Numbered from the stretch's first letter, positions 18,171 through 25,884 are shown. The stretch: DNA of 64,000 nucleotides from Noviluteimonas gilva (GCF_009740395.1 NZ_WOXT01000002.1:434001-498000), one strand, 5' to 3'. Translations and numbers: made by a program. The notes: a model not told the origin generated them from the letters alone.

Positions 18171-18653
18171 ATGACCCAGACAGACCCGCGCAAACGCTTC
18201 TTCAACGAAGAAGGCGGCATGCTTCCGCCGTTCGTCGACCCCGCATGGCGCGGGTGCCTGATCGATCGCGATCGGTACGCCGCCACGAACATGCCCGAGA
18301 TGTTCTTCGAGGCGATCCTTGCGGTAGCCGCACCCTCCGAATTGCGCTTCGCGCGCTACACGCCGGACCACCCCGTGGAGACGCTGCCGGCCAACTGGAC
18401 CGCATTCCGCGACCACGTATTCGTCCGCGAGAATTGGTCGCTGGAATTCGTCATGTTCGACGCTTCGGAGCAATGGGCCATCCTGGCGGACCCGGACGTC
18501 ACCGTCTTCGGTGCAGCCCCTGAACTAGCCGACCGCATCGACGCGTACTTGGCGAAGAAGGGAACGAGCCTGGTGAAGATGACCGACGATGAATATGGAC
18601 CGCTCGATCCTGCGACGCAGCCGGGCTCGGGAACGCGGAGCCGAGCGGGATGA
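18171..18653 (+). CDS. Protein of unknown function with an antisense-derived tail
   Basis: A 160-aa soluble protein starting MTQTDPRKRFF. The body (to about KMTDDEYGPLD, residue 144) looks structured, with WSLEFVMFDASEQWAILADPD. The last 15 or so residues (ATQPGSGTRSRAG) are encoded opposite the coding sequence of the truncated MocR gene at 18630-19050, so they were probably acquired when that gene was broken. No family recognised. Confidence 0.55.
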   Translation: MTQTDPRKRFFNEEGGMLPPFVDPAWRGCLIDRDRYAATNMPEMFFEAILAVAAPSELRFARYTPDHPVETLPANWTAFRDHVFVRENWSLEFVMFDASEQWAILADPDVTVFGAAPELADRIDAYLAKKGTSLVKMTDDEYGPLDPATQPGSGTRSRAG

Positions 18654-19050
18654 CGTCGCGCGAGGCCGTGGCCTGCAAGGTCGCGTAGATCAGGTCGGTG
18701 ATCGCGACCGCGCGCGGCGCGGTATCCGGATTCGACAAAGTGCGCGGCTCGGCGGCCACGTGCGCCGGCGCTTGCGCGACGAAGTACCCCGACCGCGGAC
18801 GCGCACGCACCAGCCCGCGGGCTTCCAACAGGTAATAGGCTTCGAAAACCGTCGCCGGACTCACGTGGCGGCTGGCGGTGAGCTGGCGCACCGAGGGCAG
18901 TCGATCACCCGAGCGCAACGAGCCGTTGGCGATGGACGCGGCGATATCGGCGGCCAGCGCCGCATACAGGGTGATGCCCTCTGATCCGGTCGAATCCGCG
19001 CCGTCTGAGTCTGTCGGGGCGCCGGGCGCCTGCCTATCCTTCCGGGCCAT
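18630..19050 (-). pseudogene. Truncated MocR-type regulator (N-terminal remnant)
   Basis: The first about 140 codons encode a GntR-type winged helix (GDRLPSVRQLTASRHVSPAT, then FEAYYLLEARGLVRARPRSG) and the linker that normally leads into the aminotransferase domain (RDVIPLGSAFPSPA). After that the frame continues only to 18499 with arginine/serine-rich, non-homologous sequence and overlaps the plus-strand gene 18171-18653. The PLP-binding domain is missing, so this is a remnant; a DNA-binding-only product remains possible. Its ATG (19050-19048) overlaps the ATG of the divergent gene at 19049. Confidence 0.7.
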
Positions 19051-19258
19051 GAAAACCCTCGTGATCGTCGCGTTCCTGGCCGTGATCCTCTACAACCTCG
19101 GCGCGGGCCTCTATTACATGCTCGTCGACGATTCCAGCAGCAAGCGAACCGTCAACGCCTTGACCAAGCGGATCGCATTGTCCGTCATGTTGATCCTCGG
19201 CGTCGTGCTCGCGAGCGCGATGGGGTGGATCGACCTCCATGGCGTCAATCCGGGCTGA
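19049..19258 (+). CDS. DUF2909-type twin-transmembrane protein
   Basis: A 69-aa inner-membrane protein. Two hydrophobic helices (about 3-25 and 41-60) flank a short basic loop with SSSKRTVNALTKRIALSV. This matches the DUF2909 twin-transmembrane family, often found near cytochrome oxidase assembly genes; here the neighbourhood is different. The start codon overlaps that of the divergent MocR remnant by two bases, which means the promoters must lie within the opposing coding sequences. Function unknown. Confidence 0.72.
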   Translation: MKTLVIVAFLAVILYNLGAGLYYMLVDDSSSKRTVNALTKRIALSVMLILGVVLASAMGWIDLHGVNPG

Positions 19259-19285
19259 GCCAAAAGAAGGCAATCCGAAGTAGCA

Positions 19286-19306
19286 TCTCCCCTGCCCAAG
19301 GGGAGG
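19286..19306. repeat. Short hairpin before the Mrr-like gene
   Basis: CTCCCCTGCCCAAGGGGAG forms a 7-bp stem (CTCCCCT / AGGGGAG with short loop) between the DUF2909 stop and the Mrr-like start. GGGGAGG inside it also provides a ribosome site about 8 bases before the ATG at 19317. Confidence 0.45.
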
Positions 19307-19316
19307 CGCGCATCGC

Positions 19317-20057
19317 ATGTCCAGTCTGAAACCCGTCGCGCATCGGCGAACGGATGCGCTCGCACAAACGCATTGGGCCGCGGTCGAGCGCCTGCTTGCC
19401 GAGCATTATCGAAACGCCGGATATACGGTCGATCATTGCGGCACGGGCGCCAACGGTTCGAAGTTCGATGGCGGCATCGACCTGAAGCTGCGTCGCGACG
19501 ACGCGTACATCGTCGTCCAGTGCAAACACTGGAACGCATTGAAAGTGCCGCACAACGACGTGCACCAGTTACTCGGGATCATGGTCAATGAAGGCGCCAC
19601 GGGCGCCATCCTGGTCACGAGCGGCGAGTTCTCGCGCGCTGCGATCGAAGCGGCAACGCGGCATGGCCATGTACAGCTCATCGACGGCGACGACCTGCGC
19701 GAGATGCTCGGGCCACTGCCTGGCCCGCCGGCATCGGTGGATTCCGGATCGAACTCGCGATTGACGTACGTCGTGCTCACCCTCTTTGCACTCGCGACGC
19801 TCGCAATGGTGTCCTTCATGGTGCTGGCGCAGTTCCACCGGTTGGTGGACCGCGCCGCGCAGCCGCTGCCGACGGGTGAACCGATCATGCTTCAGCCGCA
19901 AGTCGTACCGAATGCGGGCGACGGCGACGTATTGGACACGTCGCCGATCCCGATGGAGCAGCCCGACCATCTGGAGCCAACGCCGGAGGAAATCCGCGAG
20001 TCGCAACGAAAGGCCGACGAAGCGATCACGGTCATCAAGGCCACTCCCGAGATTTAG
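19317..20057 (+). CDS. Mrr-like restriction endonuclease domain with membrane anchor
   Basis: A 246-aa protein. Residues about 15-130 carry the Mrr-type PD-(D/E)xK nuclease core: FDGGIDLKLRRDD followed by YIVVQCKHWN, giving the D...QxK catalytic set. A single hydrophobic helix follows at about 148-170 (LTYVVLTLFALATLAMVSFMVL is the core), then a 70-residue acidic/proline-rich tail ending ITVIKATPEI. So the nuclease would be tethered to the inner membrane on the cytoplasmic side. Mrr-like domains cut modified DNA; cytoplasmic membrane anchoring is seen in some defence or DNA-uptake-control proteins. The 3' end overlaps the convergent HNH gene by four bases. Confidence 0.8.
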   Translation: MSSLKPVAHRRTDALAQTHWAAVERLLAEHYRNAGYTVDHCGTGANGSKFDGGIDLKLRRDDAYIVVQCKHWNALKVPHNDVHQLLGIMVNEGATGAILVTSGEFSRAAIEAATRHGHVQLIDGDDLREMLGPLPGPPASVDSGSNSRLTYVVLTLFALATLAMVSFMVLAQFHRLVDRAAQPLPTGEPIMLQPQVVPNAGDGDVLDTSPIPMEQPDHLEPTPEEIRESQRKADEAITVIKATPEI

Positions 20058-20431
20058 CCAGGTGAGTAGCCTGCTGTGCGTTGCCGATGACCGATCCACT
20101 TCATCGTTGGCCACTTCCCGCGCGCAACCCTCGAACGGACGAACGCCCGATAGTGAATGTCATCCAGAGGCCTGCGCCTGCGGTGGCGAGATCGATTGCA
20201 GTAGCAGCAAGCAGCGACGATGTTGTCGCGGCGATTCGTCCCGCCGTCCTGCTTCGCTTGCATGTGTTCGGCGGTCGCTCGACATTGGCTGCGCTGCTTC
20301 CGCGTCAGTTGCGGCCAGGCCAACGCAAACGCTCGCTCATCATCTAACCAGATCGGGCAAGCGCAGTAGTGGCAGCGCCCCTTCTGGGCGTTGAATGCGC
20401 GGAGGCGATTGTTTTGTATGGATTTGCTCAT
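20054..20431 (-). CDS. HNH endonuclease
   Basis: A 125-aa nuclease with a zinc-bound HNH core. A first CxxC (GRCHYCACPIW) near residue 20, then ATAEHMQAKQDGGTN with the catalytic histidine and the GG-x-N of the fold, RRDNIVAACCYCNRSRH with Asn and the second CxxC. A basic C-terminal tail follows. Small stand-alone HNH proteins occur in restriction systems, phages and mobile introns. It is convergent with the Mrr-like gene and preceded by a strongly structured leader (20433-20508). Confidence 0.85.
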   Translation of the reverse strand: MSKSIQNNRLRAFNAQKGRCHYCACPIWLDDERAFALAWPQLTRKQRSQCRATAEHMQAKQDGGTNRRDNIVAACCYCNRSRHRRRRPLDDIHYRAFVRSRVARGKWPTMKWIGHRQRTAGYSPG

Positions 20432-20432
20432 T

Positions 20433-20508
20433 GTCGGTTCTCAAGTTGGTCGGAGAATCCGGCTGCCCTGAAAAGGGACGATCCGGAAACCCGACGGCTA
20501 GAACCGAC
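20433..20508. other. Long imperfect hairpin upstream of the HNH gene
   Basis: Nested complementary blocks form one 76-base hairpin: GTCGGTTCT (20433) with AGAACCGAC (20508), then GTCGG with CCGAC, TCCGG with CCGGA, and CCCT-GAAA-AGGG at the tip. It begins 2 bases upstream of the HNH start and would be in its leader RNA. Could be a regulatory structure or an independent small RNA; no family recognised. The rest of the 392-base gap to 20823 (20509-20602 and 20768-20823) shows nothing else apart from the repeat copy B. Confidence 0.5.
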
Positions 20509-20602
20509 CGGGCGAAACACCCGAGGCGAGAGCCTATGGGGCGAGCACGTTATACATCAGGTTGCGGCGCACAATCGACTAACGAGCGAGCGCTTCGCTC
20601 CT

Positions 20603-20767
20603 CGAAAACGATCGGCTTCCTGCAAAGCTTGCTTTGCAGCCCCGAAGGAATGCCCGGGCGAAAGACCACGATCGACGCGACCCGAATGGTGATGCCCCAG
20701 CGTTGATAGTTTCAAATTTTCTCCCAAAAAATTTGGAACTATCAACGTTCGGGCGACGCGCCAATAG
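20603..20767. repeat. 165-bp structured repeat, copy B
   Basis: Starts CGAAAACGATCGGCTTCC like copy A and ends CGACGCGCCAAT. The short hairpin CTGCAAAGCTTGCTTTGCAG is kept. The long hairpin is 20702-20746: 21-bp arms, loop CCC, one G.T and one mismatch. Compared with copy A many arm pairs are changed on both sides so pairing is kept. Flanking blocks GTGATGCCCCAGCG and CGTTCGGGCG are identical in both. Confidence 0.85.
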
Positions 20768-20823
20768 GTTTAAGGCGCGCTTTACCCCTCCCCCAAAAGG
20801 AGAGGGGCTTCAAGCGAACTCGT

Positions 20824-21645
20824 TCAGCTCTTGAAGAACTCGAGCAGATCCTTGTTGATCACATCCGCATGCGTAGTCGCCATCCCGTGCGGGAATCCCT
20901 TGTAAACCTTCAGCGTGCTGTTCTTCAGCAACTTGCTCGAAAGCGGCGCCGAATCGGCGAACGGCACGATCTGATCGTCGTCGCCGTGCATCACCAGCGA
21001 AGGAATGCTGATGTTCTTCAGGTCCTCGGTGAAATCCGTTTCCGAGAACGCCTTGATGCACTCGTAGTGCGCGTTGACCGCACCCATCATCCCCTGGCGC
21101 CACCAATTCGCGCGGACCGACTCGATGATCGGCGTGCCCGCGCGATTGAACCCATAGAAGGGAATCGGCACGTTCCAGTACAACTCCGCGCGATTGGCCG
21201 CCAGGTCCTTGCGGAACCCGTCGAACACCTCGATCGGCGTGCCGCCCGGATTCTTGTCGGACTTGACCATGATCGGCGGCACCGCGCCGAGGATGGCGAC
21301 CTTGGCGACACGCTCCTTGCCGTGCCTGGCCACGTAATGCACCGCTTCACCGCCGCCGGTGGAATGGCCGACGTGGATGGCGTCGCGCAGATCGAGCTTT
21401 TCCGCGAGCGCGGCGACGTCCGCGGCATACGTGTCCATCTCGTGGCCACCGGAGGTTTGCGACGAGCGGCCGTGCCCGCGGCGGTCGTGCGCGATGACGC
21501 GGTAACCCTGCATCAGGAAGAACTGCATCTGCGTGTCCCAGTCGTCGCCCGACAGGGGCCAGCCGTGGTGGAAGACGATGGGTTGGCCCTTGCCCCAGTC
21601 CTTGTAGAAGATCTGGGTGCCGTCTTGCGTGGTGATGTAGGACAT
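20824..21645 (-). CDS. Alpha/beta hydrolase, non-heme chloroperoxidase type
   Basis: A 273-aa alpha/beta hydrolase of the arylesterase/perhydrolase group. Motifs: oxyanion region FHHGWPLSGDDW, nucleophile elbow HVGHSTGGGEAVHY, acid in VMHGDDDQIVPF and catalytic His in GFPHGMATTH. These enzymes hydrolyse esters and can form peracids, hence the name. The start MSYITTQDGTQIFYKDWG at 21645 is the family-typical one; codons upstream to 21756 are not conserved. Faces the ECF sigma gene across 140 bases on the same strand. Confidence 0.9.
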   Translation of the reverse strand: MSYITTQDGTQIFYKDWGKGQPIVFHHGWPLSGDDWDTQMQFFLMQGYRVIAHDRRGHGRSSQTSGGHEMDTYAADVAALAEKLDLRDAIHVGHSTGGGEAVHYVARHGKERVAKVAILGAVPPIMVKSDKNPGGTPIEVFDGFRKDLAANRAELYWNVPIPFYGFNRAGTPIIESVRANWWRQGMMGAVNAHYECIKAFSETDFTEDLKNISIPSLVMHGDDDQIVPFADSAPLSSKLLKNSTLKVYKGFPHGMATTHADVINKDLLEFFKS

Positions 21646-21783
21646 ATGCGTTTCCTTGGGGGGAGGTCGCGTGGGGCGACACCGATAACGTAATCCTCCG
21701 GGGTGAACGCTGGTAGGCATTGCGCGTGATGCAATGCGTTGCGCGTGGCGCATCAATGAAACGGATGAGTGAAACGCGCCGCG

Positions 21784-22674
21784 TCAGGCGACGCGCAGGT
21801 GTTGATGTGCGCGGATGCGCGCGAGTTTTTCCGGATTGCGTTGCACGTAGACGCGCTGGATGTGTTCGCCGTCGCTGACGAAGGATTGGGCGGACTCCAG
21901 TTCGCCGTCGAGGTAACGCAGCACGCCGATGGTGCCGTTGATCTCCACCAGTTCGATGCGCAGATGGTTTTCTTCGCGGCGCAAGGTGGGCGCGAACAGG
22001 AGTTGCGCGATGCGCTCGCCGCCGACCATCGGCTTCGGGAAACTGTTGACGAAGCCGCCGCCGTCGCCGACCAGCACCGCCGATTCGGACATCATCGATT
22101 TCAGGCCGGTGAAGTCGCCACGCGCGAGGGCGTCGGCGAAGCGACGCATCAGGCTCTGGTGCGCTTGTTCGGTCACGAGATAACGCGTGCGGTCTTCGGC
22201 CAGTTGCCGCTTCGCGCGATGGACGATCTGCCGCGTGGCGGCTTCGGTCTTGCCCAGCGTCTTCGCGATGTCCGCGTAATCGGCTTCGAAGACTTCATGC
22301 AGCAGGAACGCGGCGCGCGCGTCGGGTGCGAGGCGTTCGAGCACCGTGAGGAATGCGATCGACAGGTCGTTGGAGATCTCGTTGACCTGTTCCGGCGTTG
22401 CAGGGCCGTCGGTGAGGACGGGTTCGGGCAGCCAGATGCCGACGTATTGTTCGCGTTGCGCGTGCGCCGAGCGCAGGCGATCGATCGCGCGGCGCGTCGT
22501 GGTCGCGATCAGCCAGGCTTCGGGGTTGTCGATCGCGGTCTTGTCCGCCTCGTGCCAGCGGAGCCAGACGTCCTGCACCACATCCTCGGCTTCGGCGGAG
22601 GAACCCAGCATGCGATAGGCCGCGCCGATCAGGCGCGGCCGTAGCGATCCGAAGAGGTCGGTGGCGTCTTCCAT
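21784..22674 (-). CDS. ECF41-type sigma factor (SigJ family)
   Basis: A 296-aa RNA polymerase sigma factor. Region 2 is at about 10-75 (YRMLGSSAEAEDVVQDVWLRW), the WLPEP linker motif at about 95, region 4 at about 120-170, and a C-terminal SnoaL-like domain with DGGG near 215 and NPEKL near the end. This layout is that of group ECF41, where the C-terminal extension controls activity instead of an anti-sigma factor. ECF41 genes are usually next to carboxymuconolactone-decarboxylase-type or redox genes, and such a gene lies here at 23173. The start MEDATDLFGS at 22674 was chosen over ATG 22710. Confidence 0.9.
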   Translation of the reverse strand: MEDATDLFGSLRPRLIGAAYRMLGSSAEAEDVVQDVWLRWHEADKTAIDNPEAWLIATTTRRAIDRLRSAHAQREQYVGIWLPEPVLTDGPATPEQVNEISNDLSIAFLTVLERLAPDARAAFLLHEVFEADYADIAKTLGKTEAATRQIVHRAKRQLAEDRTRYLVTEQAHQSLMRRFADALARGDFTGLKSMMSESAVLVGDGGGFVNSFPKPMVGGERIAQLLFAPTLRREENHLRIELVEINGTIGVLRYLDGELESAQSFVSDGEHIQRVYVQRNPEKLARIRAHQHLRVA

Positions 22675-22735
22675 ATCGATTCGACGATTTGGAAAGACGC
22701 ATTGTGACATCCACTGCGCCCGCGGGGCGCGCCGG

Positions 22736-23158
22736 TCACTCCACCGGAATGAGTGCCGGCTTGTCGATGTCCTTCACCAGGGTCACGACGAACTTCGCGG
22801 GCTTGTTTTGGCTGGCGTTGCGCCCGACGGTGTGGATGTCGTTCGTGCCTTCGTGGAAGGTCTGGCCGGGGCCGAGCGGAACCTCGGGCTTGCCTTCCAC
22901 GCCCAGCACGATGTTGCCTTCGAGCACGTAGACGAAGGCGTGGGCATCGTGGCGGTGCTTATGTTCGACGGCGCCCGGCGGATACTCCACGAGCAGCATC
23001 AACGCTTCCTTGCCGGGGAATTCGGGCAACGGCTGAGTCATCAGCGGCGTGACCTTGGGCTCGGGCGGCGGCGTGTTGCCGGCCGATTGCGAAGCGCTCA
23101 CAAAGCCGATCGCCAACCCGGCGACCAGCAGCAGGGAGACGAGGGTGCGAGTAGGCAT
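22736..23158 (-). CDS. Secreted cupin protein
   Basis: A 140-aa cupin with an N-terminal signal peptide (cleavage after about residue 25, SASQSA). The cupin motif 1 is VEHKHRHDAHAFVYVLEG with metal ligands, and motif 2 is GQTFHEGTNDIHTVGRN. Same strand as the ECF41 sigma gene upstream in coordinates and 14 bases from the AhpD-like gene stop, so AhpD-like and cupin probably share a transcript with the sigma factor downstream. Periplasmic location; substrate unknown. Confidence 0.82.
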   Translation of the reverse strand: MPTRTLVSLLLVAGLAIGFVSASQSAGNTPPPEPKVTPLMTQPLPEFPGKEALMLLVEYPPGAVEHKHRHDAHAFVYVLEGNIVLGVEGKPEVPLGPGQTFHEGTNDIHTVGRNASQNKPAKFVVTLVKDIDKPALIPVE

Positions 23159-23172
23159 GGCGACTCCTCCGA

Positions 23173-23652
23173 TCAGGACAGGTTGGCGCGCGTCAAACCG
23201 TAGGCCTTGTCCATCGAGCCGGGCACCGACGCGAAGCCGACGCTGACGCGATTCCAGGCATTGATGGCCATGACGCAGAACGTGAGGTCGGACAACTCTT
23301 TCTCCGACAACTCTTCGCGCACCGCGTTGAACGTCGCCTGCGGCACGCCGTGCGGTGGCAGCGTGGTGAGTGCTTCAGTCCATTCCAGCGCCGCGCGCTC
23401 GCGCGGGGAGAACAGCGTGGATTCGCGCCACACCGCGATGTGGTACAGCCGCAGCGGCCGCTCGCCGTGGATCGTGGCTTCCTTGCTGTGCATGTCGACG
23501 CAGAACGCGCAGCCGTTGATCTGCGAGGCGCGGATATTGATGAGGTCGATGATCGTCGTTTCGATCGTGCCCTTGTGGGTGAGCAGGCTGAACTCGACGA
23601 ACTTCTTGACCAGTTCGGGCGAGGTGGCGTTGTAATCGATGCGCTGGGTCAT
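23173..23652 (-). CDS. AhpD/carboxymuconolactone decarboxylase-family protein
   Basis: A 159-aa alkylhydroperoxidase-like protein. The redox motif is INGCAFCVDMHSKEA (CxxC plus His), typical of the AhpD core; SEKELSDLTFCVMAINAWNR is the C-terminal helix of the family. It likely reduces peroxides or acts as an antioxidant scaffold. Start MTQRIDYNA at 23652. This gene family is the best-known neighbour and target of ECF41 sigma factors, here 0.5 kb away on the same strand, with the secreted cupin between. Confidence 0.9.
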   Translation of the reverse strand: MTQRIDYNATSPELVKKFVEFSLLTHKGTIETTIIDLINIRASQINGCAFCVDMHSKEATIHGERPLRLYHIAVWRESTLFSPRERAALEWTEALTTLPPHGVPQATFNAVREELSEKELSDLTFCVMAINAWNRVSVGFASVPGSMDKAYGLTRANLS

Positions 23653-23796
23653 GGGAGCAAGTTCCGTGGGGCGAATGTTGAGACGCAATCTAGGCTCGCT
23701 GCCGCGCCTGCGGTAGCCGTTCGTCCGGACACGGGCTGTTGCGCACGGCGCACCAATCGCCTGTCACAGGCGCGTGCGCCCAATCGTCTTCAAGGC

Positions 23797-24048
23797 ATGG
23801 ACCAGCCTCCCTCGGCGCGCGTGTGGTCGGAATTCCTGACCTTGCTCGCGCAACTGCCGCCGACCACGCGCGTGGTGTTCCTGCTGCACGCGGTGTTCGA
23901 TGCGAGCGATACGGAAGTCGAACGCCTGACCGGCGTGCAGAAGGACGCGTGCGAACAGCACCTGGCGGAGGCGCGACGCATCGTGCGTGCATTCGTGCGC
24001 GCGGAAACCGATCCGAAGGACCAGCCTCAAGAAGGTAAGACCACATGA
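23797..24048 (+). CDS. Orphan sigma region 4-like small protein
   Basis: An 83-aa protein that resembles only the region 4 (promoter -35 recognising) part of an ECF sigma factor: LAQLPPTTRVVFLLHAVFD then VERLTGVQKDACEQHLAEAR. The segment is most like region 4 of ECF41 proteins such as the one encoded at 21784. No region 2 is present upstream. The stop overlaps the LysR start (ATGA), so the two are translationally coupled. It may be a remnant of a sigma gene kept as a small regulator, or a leader protein for LysR. Confidence 0.6.
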   Translation: MDQPPSARVWSEFLTLLAQLPPTTRVVFLLHAVFDASDTEVERLTGVQKDACEQHLAEARRIVRAFVRAETDPKDQPQEGKTT

Positions 24049-25082
24049 GCCCCTTGTTGCAGTCGCGCGACCCCGCGCACGACCTCCTCACCCACAGTCT
24101 GTCCACGAGTTACGCCGGCGTCGTGGCCTTCCTCGCGGTGGCCACCGAAGGCAGCTTCGCGCGCGCAGCCGACCGGCTCGGCATCGGCCGCTCGGCAGTG
24201 AGCCGCAGCGTGCAGAAACTGGAAGGACAGCTGGGCGCGCGCTTGTTCTCGCGTACCACGCGTTCGACGTCGCTGACCGCGGAAGGCGAGCGCTTCTACG
24301 ACGGCTGCCGGCCCGGCGTCGAACGCATCCTGCTGGCGATGGAAGAAATGCGCGAACTGCGCGAGGGCGCGCCGCGCGGGCAACTACGTGTGTCGGCAAC
24401 TTGCGGCTTCGGTCGCAAGGTCGTCGCGCCGTTGCTGTCGCGGTTTCGCGCGCTGTATCCGGAGGTCGAGGTGGAACTCGTGCTGGATGAGCGGCCGTTC
24501 GATCTGGTGAACGATCGCATCGACGTCGCGTTTCGCGAAGGCTCGCTCGAAGACAGCCAGGTCATCGCCAAGCAACTGATTCCGATGCAGATGGTGGTGT
24601 GCGCGTCGTCGGAGTACGCCGCGCGCCACGGCTTGCCCGAGTCGATCGACGATCTCGCGCAACATCCCTGCATCAACCAGCGCGCGGCCAGCGGTCGGCT
24701 GCAGCCGTGGTGGTTCAAGGCCGATGGCAAGTCGACGTCGGCGACGCCGCACGGTGGACTCACCTTCAACGACGCCGAGCTCACGCTGGAGGCTGTGTTG
24801 CGCGGGGACGGCCTTGCGCAGTTGCCGGCCTACCAGGCGTGCGATGCCCTGCACGACGGTCGATTGGTGAGCTGCATGCGCCAGTACGCGCCCGACGACC
24901 GCGGCCATTACCTCTGCTACCTCAGCCGCGAACAGTTGCCCAAGCGCGTGCGCGCGTTCATCGATTTCATGACGACGGAGATCCGCCGGATCGACCTCGA
25001 CACCATGCCGCGCGATTGGTGCGCGGAAAGCAACACGCTGGCGCCGACGGCAGGGCTACTCGCCAGCGCCAACGATTCCTAG
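24045..25082 (+). CDS. LysR-type transcriptional regulator
   Basis: A 345-aa LysR protein. The winged helix is at about 22-85 (FLAVATEGSFARAADRLGIGRSA and the following recognition helix) and the effector domain follows with the usual two-lobe pattern. The first 20 residues and the last 30 extend beyond the core. Starts inside the ATGA shared with the sigma region 4-like gene. It is followed by an NmrA-like reductase and an OsmC gene in the same direction (31-base gap, then ATGA overlap), which are its likely targets or operon partners. Confidence 0.9.
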   Translation: MSPLLQSRDPAHDLLTHSLSTSYAGVVAFLAVATEGSFARAADRLGIGRSAVSRSVQKLEGQLGARLFSRTTRSTSLTAEGERFYDGCRPGVERILLAMEEMRELREGAPRGQLRVSATCGFGRKVVAPLLSRFRALYPEVEVELVLDERPFDLVNDRIDVAFREGSLEDSQVIAKQLIPMQMVVCASSEYAARHGLPESIDDLAQHPCINQRAASGRLQPWWFKADGKSTSATPHGGLTFNDAELTLEAVLRGDGLAQLPAYQACDALHDGRLVSCMRQYAPDDRGHYLCYLSREQLPKRVRAFIDFMTTEIRRIDLDTMPRDWCAESNTLAPTAGLLASANDS

Positions 25083-25113
25083 CATCGACTTCACGAATCC
25101 CAGGAGTGCGCAC

Positions 25114-25884
25114 ATGAAGATCCTCGTCATCGGTGGAACCGGCCGCATCGGCAGCAAGGTGGTGCAGCGCCTGCGCGACCAGGGACACGACGTCACCGCC
25201 GCGGCGCCGCAGACGGGCGTCGACATCCTCACGGGCGACGGCCTCGATGCTGCGATGCAGGACACCAATGTCGTCGTCGACCTGTCCAATTCCCCGGCAT
25301 TCGATGAAGCCTCGGCGACGGCGTTCTTCGAGACGGCCGGGAAGAACATCGTGGCCGCGGAGAAGCGCGCAGGAGTCGCGCATCACGTCGCGTTGTCGGT
25401 CGTCGGCACCAACACGCGCGCGAATGGCTACTTCCGTGCGAAGGACGCGCAGGAAGCGCTGATCCGCGAATCGGGCATCCCGTACACCATCGTGCACTCC
25501 ACGCAGTTCTTCGATTTCCTGCCGGGCATCATCCAGTCGGCGACGGAAGGCAACACGGTGCGATTGCCCTCGGCGCTGGTGCAGCCGATCGCGGCGGACG
25601 ACGTCGCCGATGCGGTGGGGCGCGCGGCATTGCAGACGCCGGCGAATGCGAGCCTCGACATCGCCGGCCCGGAACGTGCACCGCTGTCAGAGCTGGCGCA
25701 TCGCTTCATGGAACGCGTGAAGGATTCGCGCGACGTGATCGCCGATCCGCACGCGCTGTATTTCGGCGGCGAGGTGTCGGACGCAACGCTCGTGCCTGCG
25801 GGGCAGGCGTGGCAGGGCGCGCTCGATTTCGATCGGTGGTTCGCGCAGTCGGACTATGGCCGTAAGCCATCGGCCAACGCATGA
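25114..25884 (+). CDS. NAD(P)H-binding NmrA/SDR-family reductase
   Basis: A 256-aa atypical short-chain reductase. The Rossmann motif is LVIGGTGRIGSKVVQ at residues 4-18. There is a catalytic-like VALSVVGT but no clear YxxxK, as usual for the NmrA/atypical SDR group. Often such proteins act as redox sensors or quinone/oxidised-flavin reductases. GGAG-like site upstream; stop overlaps the OsmC start by four bases. Confidence 0.85.
   Translation: MKILVIGGTGRIGSKVVQRLRDQGHDVTAAAPQTGVDILTGDGLDAAMQDTNVVVDLSNSPAFDEASATAFFETAGKNIVAAEKRAGVAHHVALSVVGTNTRANGYFRAKDAQEALIRESGIPYTIVHSTQFFDFLPGIIQSATEGNTVRLPSALVQPIAADDVADAVGRAALQTPANASLDIAGPERAPLSELAHRFMERVKDSRDVIADPHALYFGGEVSDATLVPAGQAWQGALDFDRWFAQSDYGRKPSANA

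Noticed and set aside
20509-20602. Possible integron attC site near TTATACATCAGG and CTAACGAGCG
   Set aside because: The core sites RYYYAAC and GTTRRRY are not correctly placed as inverted pairs, and no integrase or gene cassette is present.
20395-20706. 103-codon plus-strand frame through the structured region and repeat copy B
   Set aside because: Its protein follows the repeat sequence and has no start signal; copy A gives a different frame, so it is not conserved.
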